A stretch of DNA of 64,000 nt, from NCBI GenBank assembly GCA_014238065.1, contig JABABU010000044.1, positions 1 to 64,000 on the forward strand, in the 5' to 3' direction. Each line of letters begins with the position of its first letter. Position 1 is the first letter of the stretch. The notes under the pieces were generated by a model. The model saw only the letters and a program-made list of their open reading frames with translations. It made no database searches and was not told where the DNA came from. Made by a program: the position numbers and the translations under genes. Source of the DNA: Actinomycetota bacterium (GTDB lineage: Bacteria > Actinomycetota > Acidimicrobiia > Acidimicrobiales > Poriferisodalaceae). This document shows positions 44,043 to 53,554 of the stretch, in pieces.

Positions 44043-44897
44043 CTAGCCAAGGGCGATCAGGGCCACCGACAGGGAAGCGCCGACCAGGCCGACGACTTGC
44101 CACCATCTCATGCATTGGCCCTTGAAGGCGAACCCGAGCAGAACTGCTACGGCTGCATACTGTGAGCTGGCGACACTGATGGCAGCCAGATTGCCCCCCT
44201 CCCGAAGCGCGAGGACGAACAGCAGCACGGCTGCCGCAGCGAAGATCCCAACCAGGAACGCAATTCTGAAGTCGCTGCGATTGGCGGGAAAGACCCGCGG
44301 TCCCGTCGCCCGCGCCACCGCGACTACGAGCACGAGGCCGACCGTCCTCTGCAGCAACAGCGCTGACCCTCCCCCTCCGTCGCCGATGAACGACAGGAGC
44401 ACGAGGAGAACTCCGAACACCACGCCAGCCAACAGCGCCATCCAGAGGCCGCCGATGTCGAGCGGGTCGTCGCTTGGCGACAGCGACGACAGGCCAATTG
44501 CCCCCACACCGAGAACGAGACCGACACTGGTGATCCAAGTCGGTGAAACGCCCGACACGATCACGTCCCAACCAATGGGTACCGCCGACATCACGACGGC
44601 TGCGGCCGGTGCGGCTGATCGGAGCGAAGCCTTCGCGTACGAGCGGTACAACAACAGGATGCCGAGGCCATTCGCAGCGCCGGCAAACACGCCATAGACG
44701 AGGTCGGATCTGGTTGGATCTCCAGGCCAGATCACGAACGTCACTGCCATGCAGAAGAAACCGGCAAGGAACACCGTGGTGGTGACCTCATGGGTTCTCG
44801 CTCTTCCGGTGACACCACCCGCGAAGAACTCGCCGAGGCCGATCGCAAACGTCGAGGAGATGGCGAGAAGAATCGACACTGAGGCGAGATCATGCAC
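44043..44897 (-). CDS. EamA/DMT-superfamily transporter
   Basis: A 284-residue membrane protein with ten hydrophobic segments in two EamA repeats; the gene and repeat structure match drug/metabolite transporters that export amino acids, nucleotides or quaternary compounds. The second repeat ends with GGNLAAISVASSQYAAVAVLLGF, a strongly conserved family segment. No binding residues are diagnostic. It lies 23 bp upstream of the phosphoesterase, so the two may be co-transcribed despite the latter's own -10 hexamer. Confidence 0.88.
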   Translation of the reverse strand: MHDLASVSILLAISSTFAIGLGEFFAGGVTGRARTHEVTTTVFLAGFFCMAVTFVIWPGDPTRSDLVYGVFAGAANGLGILLLYRSYAKASLRSAAPAAAVVMSAVPIGWDVIVSGVSPTWITSVGLVLGVGAIGLSSLSPSDDPLDIGGLWMALLAGVVFGVLLVLLSFIGDGGGGSALLLQRTVGLVLVVAVARATGPRVFPANRSDFRIAFLVGIFAAAAVLLFVLALREGGNLAAISVASSQYAAVAVLLGFAFKGQCMRWWQVVGLVGASLSVALIALG

Positions 44898-45003
44898 CCA
44901 TTCGGACCTTGCGTCGAGACTGGACGAGTGATCAGTCCGGGATTACGGTGCGGTGAGACCCTGAACATTTGTTCAGTCCTGCTCGGGGAACAAGGGGTTT
45001 CGC

Positions 45004-46275
45004 ATGCGGGGAACTGAAGAGACATCCGTTGCTCGCTCGACCACGACCTTCAACGAACATCTCGGCAACCGGCTCAACGAGCGGCGTCAGACCCCTGGCC
45101 CCCGAACCAGCATCACCGACGCGCGCTCCTCCGGGAGGAACGTCACGGTTACCTGGGCAGACGGCCAGAAGGGTCATTTCTCCAGCAGATGGCTGCGATT
45201 CAACTGCTTCTGCCTTACCTGTGGCACGAGCGACGACGGCATTCGATCGATCGACATCACGTCGGTGCCTGACAGCATCTTCCCTGCTCATCTCAATGTC
45301 ACCACCGCCAACACGGTCGAGATCGACTGGCTCGGCGGACACGTGTCGACATTTGGCGGCGAATGGTTGAGGGCGTACTGCAACTCTCCAGAGGAACGGG
45401 CTCGGCGGCACGCATGGACTCCCGAGCTCTGGAAGTCAGACTTCGTCAAACGACTGCCGAGGGCCACATACTCTGAGGTGGCCACCGACGGCGAAGCTCG
45501 GCTCACCATGTTCGAGCACGTCCGAGACCTCGGTTTCGTGATGATCGACGGCGTCGGAGCAGACCCCGCGCTGACCGAACCGGTCGCGGCAATCTTCGGA
45601 CCCATCCACCCCACCAGCAACTATGGCTACATCTCAGATGTGCAGTCGAAATCGGTGGCCAAACTCGGAGGTGAGACCGCGATCCATCAGCATCCCCACA
45701 GCGACGACACCTTCCAGTACACACCGCCAGGGATCGTGATCTTCCACTGCATCCAGAACAACGACGATCTCGGTGGCGTTTCGAGCTACACCGATGGCTT
45801 TGCTGTGGCCGCCGACCTCCGGTCTTCTGAACCAGAAGCGTTCGATCTTCTGTGTTCCGTGCCCGTACAGTTCGTCCGGCGCCGTCCTGGCTTCTTCGAC
45901 ATCAGGGGCGAGGGCAGGGTCATCCGCCTCGATGATCAGGGTCGAATCGCCGGGATCAGGTACTTCGACCGCGCCGCGGCCCCACTCGATGTCGAAGAAG
46001 GCCTCGTCGATGCGATGCTCGACGCTCAGTCGAAGTTCCTCGAACGCGTCATCAGTACCGACTTCAAGATGGAGATGAAACTCTCTGCAGGCGACGTCGT
46101 AGTGGTCGACAACCACCGGGTGATGCACGGCCGCAGCTCGTTCGACCAACGGTCGAAACGGCGTCTCCGCACGTGCACCACCGACCGGGATGAGTTCCAC
46201 GGATACTGGCGCGATCTCGCCTACCGACTCGGCCGCGACGACTACAACCTCGTCATGTCGTCGGGAGCCATATGA
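45004..46275 (+). CDS. Gamma-butyrobetaine/trimethyllysine dioxygenase-like protein (zinc domain plus TauD domain)
   Basis: A 423-residue two-domain dioxygenase. Residues 35-135 form the N-terminal zinc domain of carnitine-synthesis hydroxylases (DUF971-like) with C-x-C-x2-C in RFNCFCLTC, the same spacing as the zinc ligands of human BBOX1. Residues 150-420 are the TauD fold: H232 and D234 in HPHSDD and H375 in NHRVMHGR. Relatives hydroxylate gamma-butyrobetaine or trimethyllysine. It is the first gene of the long plus-strand operon to 56861 and overlaps the sulfatase start by 4 nt. A paralog of the same layout lies at 51696. Confidence 0.93.
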   Translation: MRGTEETSVARSTTTFNEHLGNRLNERRQTPGPRTSITDARSSGRNVTVTWADGQKGHFSSRWLRFNCFCLTCGTSDDGIRSIDITSVPDSIFPAHLNVTTANTVEIDWLGGHVSTFGGEWLRAYCNSPEERARRHAWTPELWKSDFVKRLPRATYSEVATDGEARLTMFEHVRDLGFVMIDGVGADPALTEPVAAIFGPIHPTSNYGYISDVQSKSVAKLGGETAIHQHPHSDDTFQYTPPGIVIFHCIQNNDDLGGVSSYTDGFAVAADLRSSEPEAFDLLCSVPVQFVRRRPGFFDIRGEGRVIRLDDQGRIAGIRYFDRAAAPLDVEEGLVDAMLDAQSKFLERVISTDFKMEMKLSAGDVVVVDNHRVMHGRSSFDQRSKRRLRTCTTDRDEFHGYWRDLAYRLGRDDYNLVMSSGAI

Positions 46276-47699
46276 GCGCAGACCGCCCGAACATTCTCGT
46301 GATCTGTGGTGACGAGCACACGAGGGAGCTTCTCGGCTGCGCCGGCAATCCCATGGTCTCGACGCCGCACCTCGATGCGCTCGCCGCTGACGGCACCCGT
46401 TTCAGCTCCGCCTACACCCCATATCCCATCTGCGGGCCTGCCCGAGCAGCCCTCGCGACCGGCCGCTACGCGCACCAGGTCGACATGTGGGACAGCGCCA
46501 GCCCCTATGACGGGTCAGTACGCAGCTGGGCCCACCGCCTACGAGATCACGGCTACGACGTCTCATCGATCGGCAAGCTCCACTTCAGGAACGGCGCCGA
46601 CGACAACGGTTTCGCGGAAGAAATCCACCCGATGTATGCGACCGGCGGCATCGGTTGGGTCCGTGGCCTTCTCCGGTCTGAGCCATGGATCCTGACCGAT
46701 GTGTGCTCGACCTTCGCCGACGACATCGGACCTGGCGAATCGATCTACACCGAGTACGACCGCTCGATCGCGAGTTCGGCGGTCAACTGGCTCAACCGGG
46801 CAACCAGCGCTGAAGAATCGTGGGCGCTGTTCGTCTCGTTCACGGCCCCTCACTTCCCGCTGATCGCCCCGAATGAGTTCCTTTCGCAATATCCGGCCCA
46901 CGACATGCCCTGGCCGGTGAGATACGGCAGAGACAACCGACCCGACCACCCGGTTGTCAGAGCCATCGCCGATGCACTCGACTATGGCGCCGGTTTCGAC
47001 GACGAGCGGGTCGGCCGTGCCATTGCCGGGTACTACGCGTTGTGCAGCTTCCTCGATCACAACATCGGCCTCGTCCTCGATGCGCTCGGACCGGCGACCG
47101 ACGAGACGTTGGTCATCTACACCAGCGACCACGGCGAGATGCTCGGCACGTCAGGGTTGTGGGCCAAGTCGTTCATGTACGAGCCTTCCGTCGGAGTACC
47201 ACTCATCGTTCGAGGACCCGGGGTGGCCGCAGGCACAGTGCTCGAAGTACCTGTGTCCTTGGTCGATGTCTATCCGACGGTGCTCGAAACTGCCGGAATC
47301 GAACTCGATGAGCAAGACGCTGATCTCGCAGGTTCGTCCTTGCTCCAGATCGGGCAGGACACAGACCGCGTTGCCTTCAGCGAATACCACGATGGCGGTT
47401 CGCCAACCGGTTCGTTCATGCTCAGGGTCGCTGACTGGAAGTACGTGCACCACGTCGGATTCGAGCCTCAACTGTTCGATCTCGCAATCGATCCCACCGA
47501 AGCGCTAGATCTCGCAGGTGATCTGGACCACCAGGACATCCTTCTGGCATGTGAGCGCGAACTCCGAGCGATCGTCGACGTCGACGACGCCAACGAGCGA
47601 GCCTTCGCCGACCAAGCTCGACGCATCGAAGGTTTCGGCGGGGCTGAAGCTGTGAGGACCTGGGACGATTTCGGATACACGCCGTTGGGGACATCATGA
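46272..47699 (+). CDS. Type I sulfatase (formylglycine-dependent)
   Basis: A 475-residue sulfatase. The sulfatase signature is CGPARAALATGR: C54 with P56 and R58, the CxPxR sequence converted by a formylglycine-generating enzyme. Metal ligands include D14 (replacing the second Asp of the usual DD pair with Glu-His, GDEH) and the TSDHG segment. It hydrolyses a sulfate ester or related phosphoester in the cytoplasm, since no signal peptide is visible. Choline-sulfatase relatives show the same short core. Coupled to the genes on either side by 4-nt overlaps. Confidence 0.93.
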   Translation: MSADRPNILVICGDEHTRELLGCAGNPMVSTPHLDALAADGTRFSSAYTPYPICGPARAALATGRYAHQVDMWDSASPYDGSVRSWAHRLRDHGYDVSSIGKLHFRNGADDNGFAEEIHPMYATGGIGWVRGLLRSEPWILTDVCSTFADDIGPGESIYTEYDRSIASSAVNWLNRATSAEESWALFVSFTAPHFPLIAPNEFLSQYPAHDMPWPVRYGRDNRPDHPVVRAIADALDYGAGFDDERVGRAIAGYYALCSFLDHNIGLVLDALGPATDETLVIYTSDHGEMLGTSGLWAKSFMYEPSVGVPLIVRGPGVAAGTVLEVPVSLVDVYPTVLETAGIELDEQDADLAGSSLLQIGQDTDRVAFSEYHDGGSPTGSFMLRVADWKYVHHVGFEPQLFDLAIDPTEALDLAGDLDHQDILLACERELRAIVDVDDANERAFADQARRIEGFGGAEAVRTWDDFGYTPLGTS

Positions 47700-49717
47700 C
47701 CGACCCGCTGCTCGAACCCTTCACCCTGAAAGGCCTCACACTCAAGAACCGAGTGATGAGCACGAGCCACGCCATCTCCTACGACATCGCAGGCATCCCC
47801 GAAGATCGATATCAGCGATACCACGAGGAGAAGGCCAAGGGCGGCCTCGCGCTCACGATGTTCGGCGGGTCGGCCAACATCGCCCGCGACTCGCCATCGG
47901 TATTCGGTCAGCTGTACATCGGCGACGACTCGATCATCCCGGTGTTCCAGCAGTTTGCAGATCGTATTCATCGCCACGACTGCGCGCTGATGTGCCAGAT
48001 CACACACCTCGGCCGTCGAGGTTCATCGACCGTTGGCGAGTGGCTCCCCGTTCCAGCACCGTCACGGGTTCGTGAAACCCTCCACCGGTCGATCCCTCGC
48101 GAGATGGACACCGATGACGTCGACCGGATCGTCGCCGCCTACGGCGCAGCTGCCCGTCGGTGCCGACTCGGTGGTCTCGACGGCATCGAGATCGTGGCCA
48201 GCGCACACCTAATCGGCCAATTCCTCTCCCCCGTCGCCAATCGCCGCGACGACGCCTTCGGTGGCTCACTCGAGAACAGAGCCAGGTTCGGGATGCTGGT
48301 GCTCGATGCCATCCGCAAAGAGGTCGGTACAGAATTCATCGTCGGCATGCGACTGTCGATGCACGAGGGCGGAGAGGCCGGACTCGAACGTGACGAATGT
48401 CTTCGCATCGCACAACTCTTCCAAGCCTCAGGGATGATCGACTTCTTCAACGTGATGTACGGACGGATGGACACACAGATCGCGCTCACCGAGCAGAACA
48501 TGCCAGGAATGGGCATCGCCAAGGCCCCCTTCCTCGAGCCGGTTGCGTGGTTCCGCAACGAGGTGAATCTTCCGGTCTTCCACGCAGCGCGGGTCACCGA
48601 CGTCGCAACCGCACGGGGAGCTGTTGCCGAAGGAGCTGTCGACCTGATCGGTATGACCCGTGGCCACATCGCCGATCCCCACATCATCAACAAGATCGTC
48701 TCCGGCCACGAGGACAGGATACGACCGTGCATCGGAGCGAATCTTTGCATCTCGCCGTCGCGCGCTTGCGTACACAACGCGGCCATCGGTCGGGAAGCCA
48801 GCCTTCCACATGTCATCAAGGCCACGACCGAGCCGGCGCGCAAAGTGGTGATCATCGGCGCCGGACCGGCAGGTCTCGAGGCCGCACGCGTGTGTGGGTC
48901 ACGTCGCCATGACGTGGTGCTGATCGAAGCGGGCGAGACCGTCGGTGGTCAGGTCCTTGGCGCTTTGGTCCCGCACTGGCGGGCAGACCTGGGCAACATC
49001 ACGAACTGGCTCCACAGAGAGGTCGGCCATCTCGGCGTCGATGTTCGACTGTCGACGACAGCCGACGCCGCAATGGTGATCGCCGAGAGCCCCAGCGTCG
49101 TCATCATCGCCACGGGAGGCCGGCCCGATCGGGGATCGGTGCCCGGTTCGCATCTGTGCACCACCGCAGCCGATGCAATCACCGGGCCCATCGACCCAGC
49201 CGATCAAGTGATCGTGTACGACGGGACCGGCGATCACCAGGCCGCGGCGTGCGCTCAACATCTCGCCGAACACCAAGCATCGGTCCACTTCGTTTCGCAG
49301 GACAAGATGTTCGGTCAGAACATGGGCGACGCCGAACAAATGGGCTTCCGCAAGCGACTGTACTCAGCCGACGTGTCGGTGACCCTCGACCATCGACTGA
49401 TCGACGTCGTCGAACAAAACGGTGCGCTTCGAGCCACCTTCGTGAACTGTCTGACGGGCCACGAGTCGAAGCGAACCGCCGATCGGGTCGTCGTCGAGCA
49501 CGGCACAACGCCGACCGACGAACTGTTCCACACCCTCCAGCCGTTGTCGCGCAACAACGGTGTCACCGACATCGACGCCTTGATCGAAGGCCGGCCCCAA
49601 CACCCCATTCCAACCGAACCCGAAGAGTTCGACCTCTACCGCGTCGGCGACGCCGTCGCCTCGCGCAACATCCACGCCGCCATCCTCGATTCGCTCAGAT
49701 TGTGCGTGACGCTGTGA
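47696..49717 (+). CDS. Trimethylamine-dehydrogenase/2,4-dienoyl-CoA-reductase-like FMN/FAD iron-sulfur flavoprotein with an altered Fe-S site
   Basis: A 673-residue multi-domain flavoprotein. Residues 1-350 are an OYE-like FMN barrel (LKNRVMSTSHAI, FLSPVANRRDDAFGGSLENR), then the Fe-S region, then an FAD/NAD domain starting VVIIGAGPAGLEAA (about 393). The usual CIGC is CIGA here: A348 occupies a cysteine position, while C345 and C351 are present and a third cysteine comes at C358. TMADH uses C345, C348, C351 and C364 for its 4Fe-4S. So a complete cluster is doubtful. Reaction: probably N-demethylation or reduction of an enone/amine. Coupled to the sulfatase by a 4-nt overlap. Confidence 0.9.
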   Translation: MTDPLLEPFTLKGLTLKNRVMSTSHAISYDIAGIPEDRYQRYHEEKAKGGLALTMFGGSANIARDSPSVFGQLYIGDDSIIPVFQQFADRIHRHDCALMCQITHLGRRGSSTVGEWLPVPAPSRVRETLHRSIPREMDTDDVDRIVAAYGAAARRCRLGGLDGIEIVASAHLIGQFLSPVANRRDDAFGGSLENRARFGMLVLDAIRKEVGTEFIVGMRLSMHEGGEAGLERDECLRIAQLFQASGMIDFFNVMYGRMDTQIALTEQNMPGMGIAKAPFLEPVAWFRNEVNLPVFHAARVTDVATARGAVAEGAVDLIGMTRGHIADPHIINKIVSGHEDRIRPCIGANLCISPSRACVHNAAIGREASLPHVIKATTEPARKVVIIGAGPAGLEAARVCGSRRHDVVLIEAGETVGGQVLGALVPHWRADLGNITNWLHREVGHLGVDVRLSTTADAAMVIAESPSVVIIATGGRPDRGSVPGSHLCTTAADAITGPIDPADQVIVYDGTGDHQAAACAQHLAEHQASVHFVSQDKMFGQNMGDAEQMGFRKRLYSADVSVTLDHRLIDVVEQNGALRATFVNCLTGHESKRTADRVVVEHGTTPTDELFHTLQPLSRNNGVTDIDALIEGRPQHPIPTEPEEFDLYRVGDAVASRNIHAAILDSLRLCVTL

Positions 49718-49745
49718 TGAACGCGATCGCGCAGACGGAGCAACA

Positions 49746-50951
49746 ATGACCGACCCGCCAACGACCCGATCACCCATAGCCAAACTCGAGGCGCTCATCA
49801 TCGGTGTCCCCGCCGAAGGCAATGCCTTCGCCCAGGGCAACGAGGAGACCCTGCTGGTCCGTGTCACCGACGAGAACGGGCTCTACGGAATCGGTGAGTG
49901 CATCACCACACCGGCGGTGAGCAAGGCCATGATCGACATGGCCACGATCAACTTCTGGAGCAAGGGCATCGGCGACACCATCATCGGCGAAGACCCGCTG
50001 GAGGCCGCTGCGCTGTTCGACCGGGTCTATCACGGCAGCTTCTACCACGGCCGCCGAGGCACCTTCATACAGGCCTTGTCAGGGGTCGACATCGCAATGT
50101 ACGACCTGGCCGGCAAACAACTCGGGGTGCCGGTGTACAAACTCCTCGGGGGGGCACGAACTCAGCGGATCAGGCCGTACGCCACGTTGTATCCAGGCGA
50201 CATCTACGACCGGCCGGTTGCCGAGGTGGCGGCACCTATCGAGGAACAGGCCGAAATCGCCATGGACCAGGGGCTTCGGGCCTTCAAGGTTCCTGTTCTC
50301 TTCGGCCCTGAGGTCAGCGACAAGGAGATCGTGCAGTTCGCCGAGTACAGCCGAAGCATGGTCGGTGACGAAGTCGTGCTCGCCCTCGACTTCGGTTATC
50401 GCTGGTGGGATTGGCACGACGCGGCGTGGACGCTGAAGCGCATCGAAGACCTCGACATCCACTTCGCAGAAGCTCCGTTGCGTCACGACGATCTCGATGG
50501 CCATCGCCGGCTGGCAGAGGTCTCGCCCATCCGGGTCGGCGGGGCCGAGTTCGCGGCCGGCCGCTGGGAGATCAGAGAGTGGCTCGAACGAGGTGGCGTG
50601 ACGCTGGTCCAGCCGGGTGTCAGCCGGGCAGGCGGCTTCACCGAACTGATGCGCATCGCAGAGATGTGCGAGATGTATGGCGCTCAGCTGGTGCCACACA
50701 GCTTCGCCTCCGGCATCACCGACATGGCCGGTTTCCACCTCCAGGCCGCGAGCCTGACCGTCCCGATGGTCGAGTTCCGTTCATCGCGGCTCGGGCCATC
50801 GCGTCTCAGAACCGAACTCGTGTCTCCGGCCGAGCCAGAGATCGTCGATGGCTACGCCGAATTGCCGGGAGGCCACGGCCTAGGGCTCGAACTCGACGAG
50901 GACTTCGTCGACCAACACCATGTCGACAACGACACGAAAGCTGGGTACTGA
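49746..50951 (+). CDS. Enolase-superfamily (mandelate racemase/muconate lactonizing) enzyme
   Basis: A 401-residue enolase-superfamily enzyme: K181 (FKVPV) on strand 2, metal ligands D215 (LDFG), E242 (AEAP) and E268 (GAEF), H318 (VPHSF) on the other face. The KxP form (instead of KxK) and a single strand-6 Asp are unusual and suggest a dehydratase or racemase with altered specificity. It lies 28 nt after the flavoprotein, and its stop overlaps the SDR start by 1 nt. It is a distinct paralog of the enzyme at 25824. Confidence 0.93.
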   Translation: MTDPPTTRSPIAKLEALIIGVPAEGNAFAQGNEETLLVRVTDENGLYGIGECITTPAVSKAMIDMATINFWSKGIGDTIIGEDPLEAAALFDRVYHGSFYHGRRGTFIQALSGVDIAMYDLAGKQLGVPVYKLLGGARTQRIRPYATLYPGDIYDRPVAEVAAPIEEQAEIAMDQGLRAFKVPVLFGPEVSDKEIVQFAEYSRSMVGDEVVLALDFGYRWWDWHDAAWTLKRIEDLDIHFAEAPLRHDDLDGHRRLAEVSPIRVGGAEFAAGRWEIREWLERGGVTLVQPGVSRAGGFTELMRIAEMCEMYGAQLVPHSFASGITDMAGFHLQAASLTVPMVEFRSSRLGPSRLRTELVSPAEPEIVDGYAELPGGHGLGLELDEDFVDQHHVDNDTKAGY

Positions 50952-51712
50952 TGATTTCAGCTGATCTCACGGGAAAGCGCACCATCGTCACCGGCGGAGC
51001 CAGCGGGCTCGGCCTCGCCGCCGTCAGGAAGTTCGCCGAGATGGGGTCGACCGTTGCGATGGTCGATCTCGATGGTGACCGCCTTCACGACTCGGCATCG
51101 ACCTTGACCGACGAGGGCTTCGATGTCTTCTCCGCGCCTACAGATCTCCGCGACGGGGACATCGCGAGGGCCACGGTGACGGACGCCGCGGATCGAATGG
51201 GCGGCATCGACCATCTCGTCAACATCGCCGGCCACCCGGTCACGCTGACGTACATACCGCCCGAAGACCTCGACAGCCAGACCGAAGAGTTGTGGCACGA
51301 AATGCTGTCGGTGAACATGCTCTCTGCTTTCAGAACCTCGCACGCTGCTGCCCCGTTCTTGAAGGCGTCCAAGGGAGCCATCGTCAACACTGCCTCGATG
51401 GCCGGCTGGAGAGGCGGAGGCTCGAGCTCTCCGTACAGCGTCGCCAAGGGCGCCGTCATCACACTCACCAAGGAACTGGCTCGAGGCCTCGCTCCCGACG
51501 TGAGGGTCAACGCCATCTCGCCGAGCTACGTTCACCCCGAATCGACCAACTTCCCACTCAAATGGGATTCGGTGTTCGAGGACTCGAGATCGTTGCCTTT
51601 GGGCCGTCCCGGTCGCGGCGAGGAGTACGCCGACGCATGCCTGTTCCTGTGCGCGGGAGCGAGCTACATCACCGGTCAAACCATCCACGTCGACGGTGGG
51701 TGGAGTGCCTGA
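50951..51712 (+). CDS. Short-chain dehydrogenase/reductase
   Basis: A 253-residue SDR with TGGASGLG (15-22), NIAG (a variant of NNAG), the catalytic Ser in NTASMAGWRG, and PYSVAK with the Tyr/Lys pair. An upstream open frame is antisense-like or shadow sequence; MISADLTGKRTIVTGG is the family start and its ATG shares one base with the preceding TGA. It probably oxidises the hydroxyl acid formed by the previous enzymes. Part of the same operon. Confidence 0.93.
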   Translation: MISADLTGKRTIVTGGASGLGLAAVRKFAEMGSTVAMVDLDGDRLHDSASTLTDEGFDVFSAPTDLRDGDIARATVTDAADRMGGIDHLVNIAGHPVTLTYIPPEDLDSQTEELWHEMLSVNMLSAFRTSHAAAPFLKASKGAIVNTASMAGWRGGGSSSPYSVAKGAVITLTKELARGLAPDVRVNAISPSYVHPESTNFPLKWDSVFEDSRSLPLGRPGRGEEYADACLFLCAGASYITGQTIHVDGGWSA

Positions 51713-52970
51713 CAGCTCCCACCGGACCACGACCCACGAAGAAGCTGCCGACATCGTTGCCAGCAATCCGTTCGTCGGAAACCGGCTCGGCTTCGATGGC
51801 CACCCGGCTGTTGTCGAAGCGGTCATCGTTGGTCGAGTCGTCCGCGTGTCGTTTGCCGACGGCACCACACGAGAGTTCCATCACCAATGGCTTCGGCACA
51901 GCTGTTATTGCCAGGATTGTGGCAACGCAGCTGACGGCATCCGGTTTGTCACCGCGATCAGCTTCGAATCGTCCATCGCCCCGAAGACGGTCGGTGCCGC
52001 AGCTGGCGATCTCATCGTCACATGGCCTGACAAACACAAATCGACCTACGGACCCGACTGGCTGCTCCACCACGCGTACGACGCACCAGACAGGGCAAGG
52101 AGGTCGGCGTGGCGTCCGACGTTGTGGAAGTCGAATTTGTCCGACCACTTCCCCACCGTCAGCGTCGAGGAGGCGAGCGACGGCGGAGCAGGCCTACTTC
52201 GGCTCTACCACATGCTCCGCGACTACGGCATCGTGCGCGTCACCGGTCTGCGCGACGGGTTGGACGAGACGGAACGTTTGGCGAGCTTCGTCGGACCCAT
52301 CAACGAGACCACCGTGTTCGGCCGCATATACGACGTACGCGCCGAACCGGTGGCCAAGCTAGGGGCAAAGACGGGCATGGCCCAAGCACCTCACATCGAC
52401 GACGCCTTTTATTACGCGCCCCCTGGCATCGACGTCTTCCACTGCCTCGCCAACACCGAGGTCGGAGGACTCTCGACCTACGTCGATGGATTTGCCATCG
52501 CCGAGGACATTCGCATCACTTCACCTCACGCGTTCGAGTTGCTGACGACATTGCCCATTTCGCAGATCCGCTGGCATCCAGGAGAGGTCGACGTCAGGGC
52601 CCGCGGACCGCTGATCTCCATCGACGAATTCGGTAGGCCAAGCGGCATCCGCTACTTCGACAGAGCTCTCGCACCCCTCGACGTCGACCCGGTCTTCGTC
52701 GAACCGCTCTACGACGCCATTCGCGAGTTCAACCAAAGGATGATCGACGACGAATTCCTGACCCAGATCAGGATTGCTCCAGGCGATGGAGTGCTGATGG
52801 ACAACCACCGCGTGTTGCATGGTCGCACCGCCTTCGACCCGAACCAGGGTCGCCACGTCAGGTTGTGCCAGGTCACGCGGGACGAGTTCCATGCCCGCCT
52901 CAGGGAGCTCAGCCGTCGACTCGATCCCGCCAACCACGACATCCACCTGCCATCAGGGTCCCGAGCATGA
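51696..52970 (+). CDS. Gamma-butyrobetaine/trimethyllysine dioxygenase-like protein, second copy
   Basis: A 424-residue protein built like the one at 45004: zinc-type motif SCYCQDC (C-x-C-x2-C) in the N-terminal domain and a TauD domain with H233 and D235 (PHIDDAF) and H375 (NHRVLHGR). It is a divergent paralog (different substrate pocket), not a recent duplicate. The start is GTG at 51696 or 51705; a weak GGTGGA lies before the latter. It overlaps the SDR gene and the TetR start. In this operon two such hydroxylases may act in succession, or on different substrates. Confidence 0.92.
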   Translation: MGGVPDSSHRTTTHEEAADIVASNPFVGNRLGFDGHPAVVEAVIVGRVVRVSFADGTTREFHHQWLRHSCYCQDCGNAADGIRFVTAISFESSIAPKTVGAAAGDLIVTWPDKHKSTYGPDWLLHHAYDAPDRARRSAWRPTLWKSNLSDHFPTVSVEEASDGGAGLLRLYHMLRDYGIVRVTGLRDGLDETERLASFVGPINETTVFGRIYDVRAEPVAKLGAKTGMAQAPHIDDAFYYAPPGIDVFHCLANTEVGGLSTYVDGFAIAEDIRITSPHAFELLTTLPISQIRWHPGEVDVRARGPLISIDEFGRPSGIRYFDRALAPLDVDPVFVEPLYDAIREFNQRMIDDEFLTQIRIAPGDGVLMDNHRVLHGRTAFDPNQGRHVRLCQVTRDEFHARLRELSRRLDPANHDIHLPSGSRA

Positions 52971-53554
52971 CCATGACCGACACGCAAGGGCAGATCCTCG
53001 ACGCTGTGCTCACCGTCATCGTCCGTCAAGGCATCCGAAGTCTGAGCTTCAGGGCCGTCGCGGCAGAGGCCGACGTCGCCCTCGGGTTGCTGAACTACCA
53101 CTTCGACGACAAAGAGTCCCTCATCAGAGCTGCATACCAACATGCTGCCCAGCGTCTGATGGAATCGTCGAGGACTGCCGCAACCGGCACCGGCAGCCGA
53201 GACCAGGCCGTGAGGTCCTTCATCCGCGGGGTGTTCGGCCAGGAGTTCCTCGACGCCGACTACCTCGCGCTCCGGTTGTCTCTCTGGTCTGTAGCGAGGT
53301 CGGAGCCGACCGTTGCTGCCATCAACGCCGAAATCTACGAGACATACCTTGCCGAACTGAGCGCACTGATAGCGGCAGCCAGACCAGAACTCGAAGGGGT
53401 TCATAGTTTACGGCGAGCGAGCGATGTGATGACGATTCAGCTTGGACTCTGGGTGGCATGGACTCTCCGGCACGACGATGAGGCCCTGGAGCGCTGTTTG
53501 AAACGCTGCGAGTCGATCGCACTCGACGACGACATGCCGGAGACCTCCAAGTGA
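52967..53554 (+). CDS. TetR-family transcriptional regulator
   Basis: A 195-residue repressor with an N-terminal helix-turn-helix (about 8-52: QILDAVLTVIVRQGIRSLSF, then VALGLLNYHFDDKESL) and an all-helical ligand domain. BetI-like arrangement (betaine regulators have the same N-terminal size), but this is only resemblance. It lies inside the catabolic operon and overlaps its neighbours (ATGA, GTGA), so it probably senses an operon intermediate. Confidence 0.92.
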   Translation: MTMTDTQGQILDAVLTVIVRQGIRSLSFRAVAAEADVALGLLNYHFDDKESLIRAAYQHAAQRLMESSRTAATGTGSRDQAVRSFIRGVFGQEFLDADYLALRLSLWSVARSEPTVAAINAEIYETYLAELSALIAAARPELEGVHSLRRASDVMTIQLGLWVAWTLRHDDEALERCLKRCESIALDDDMPETSK

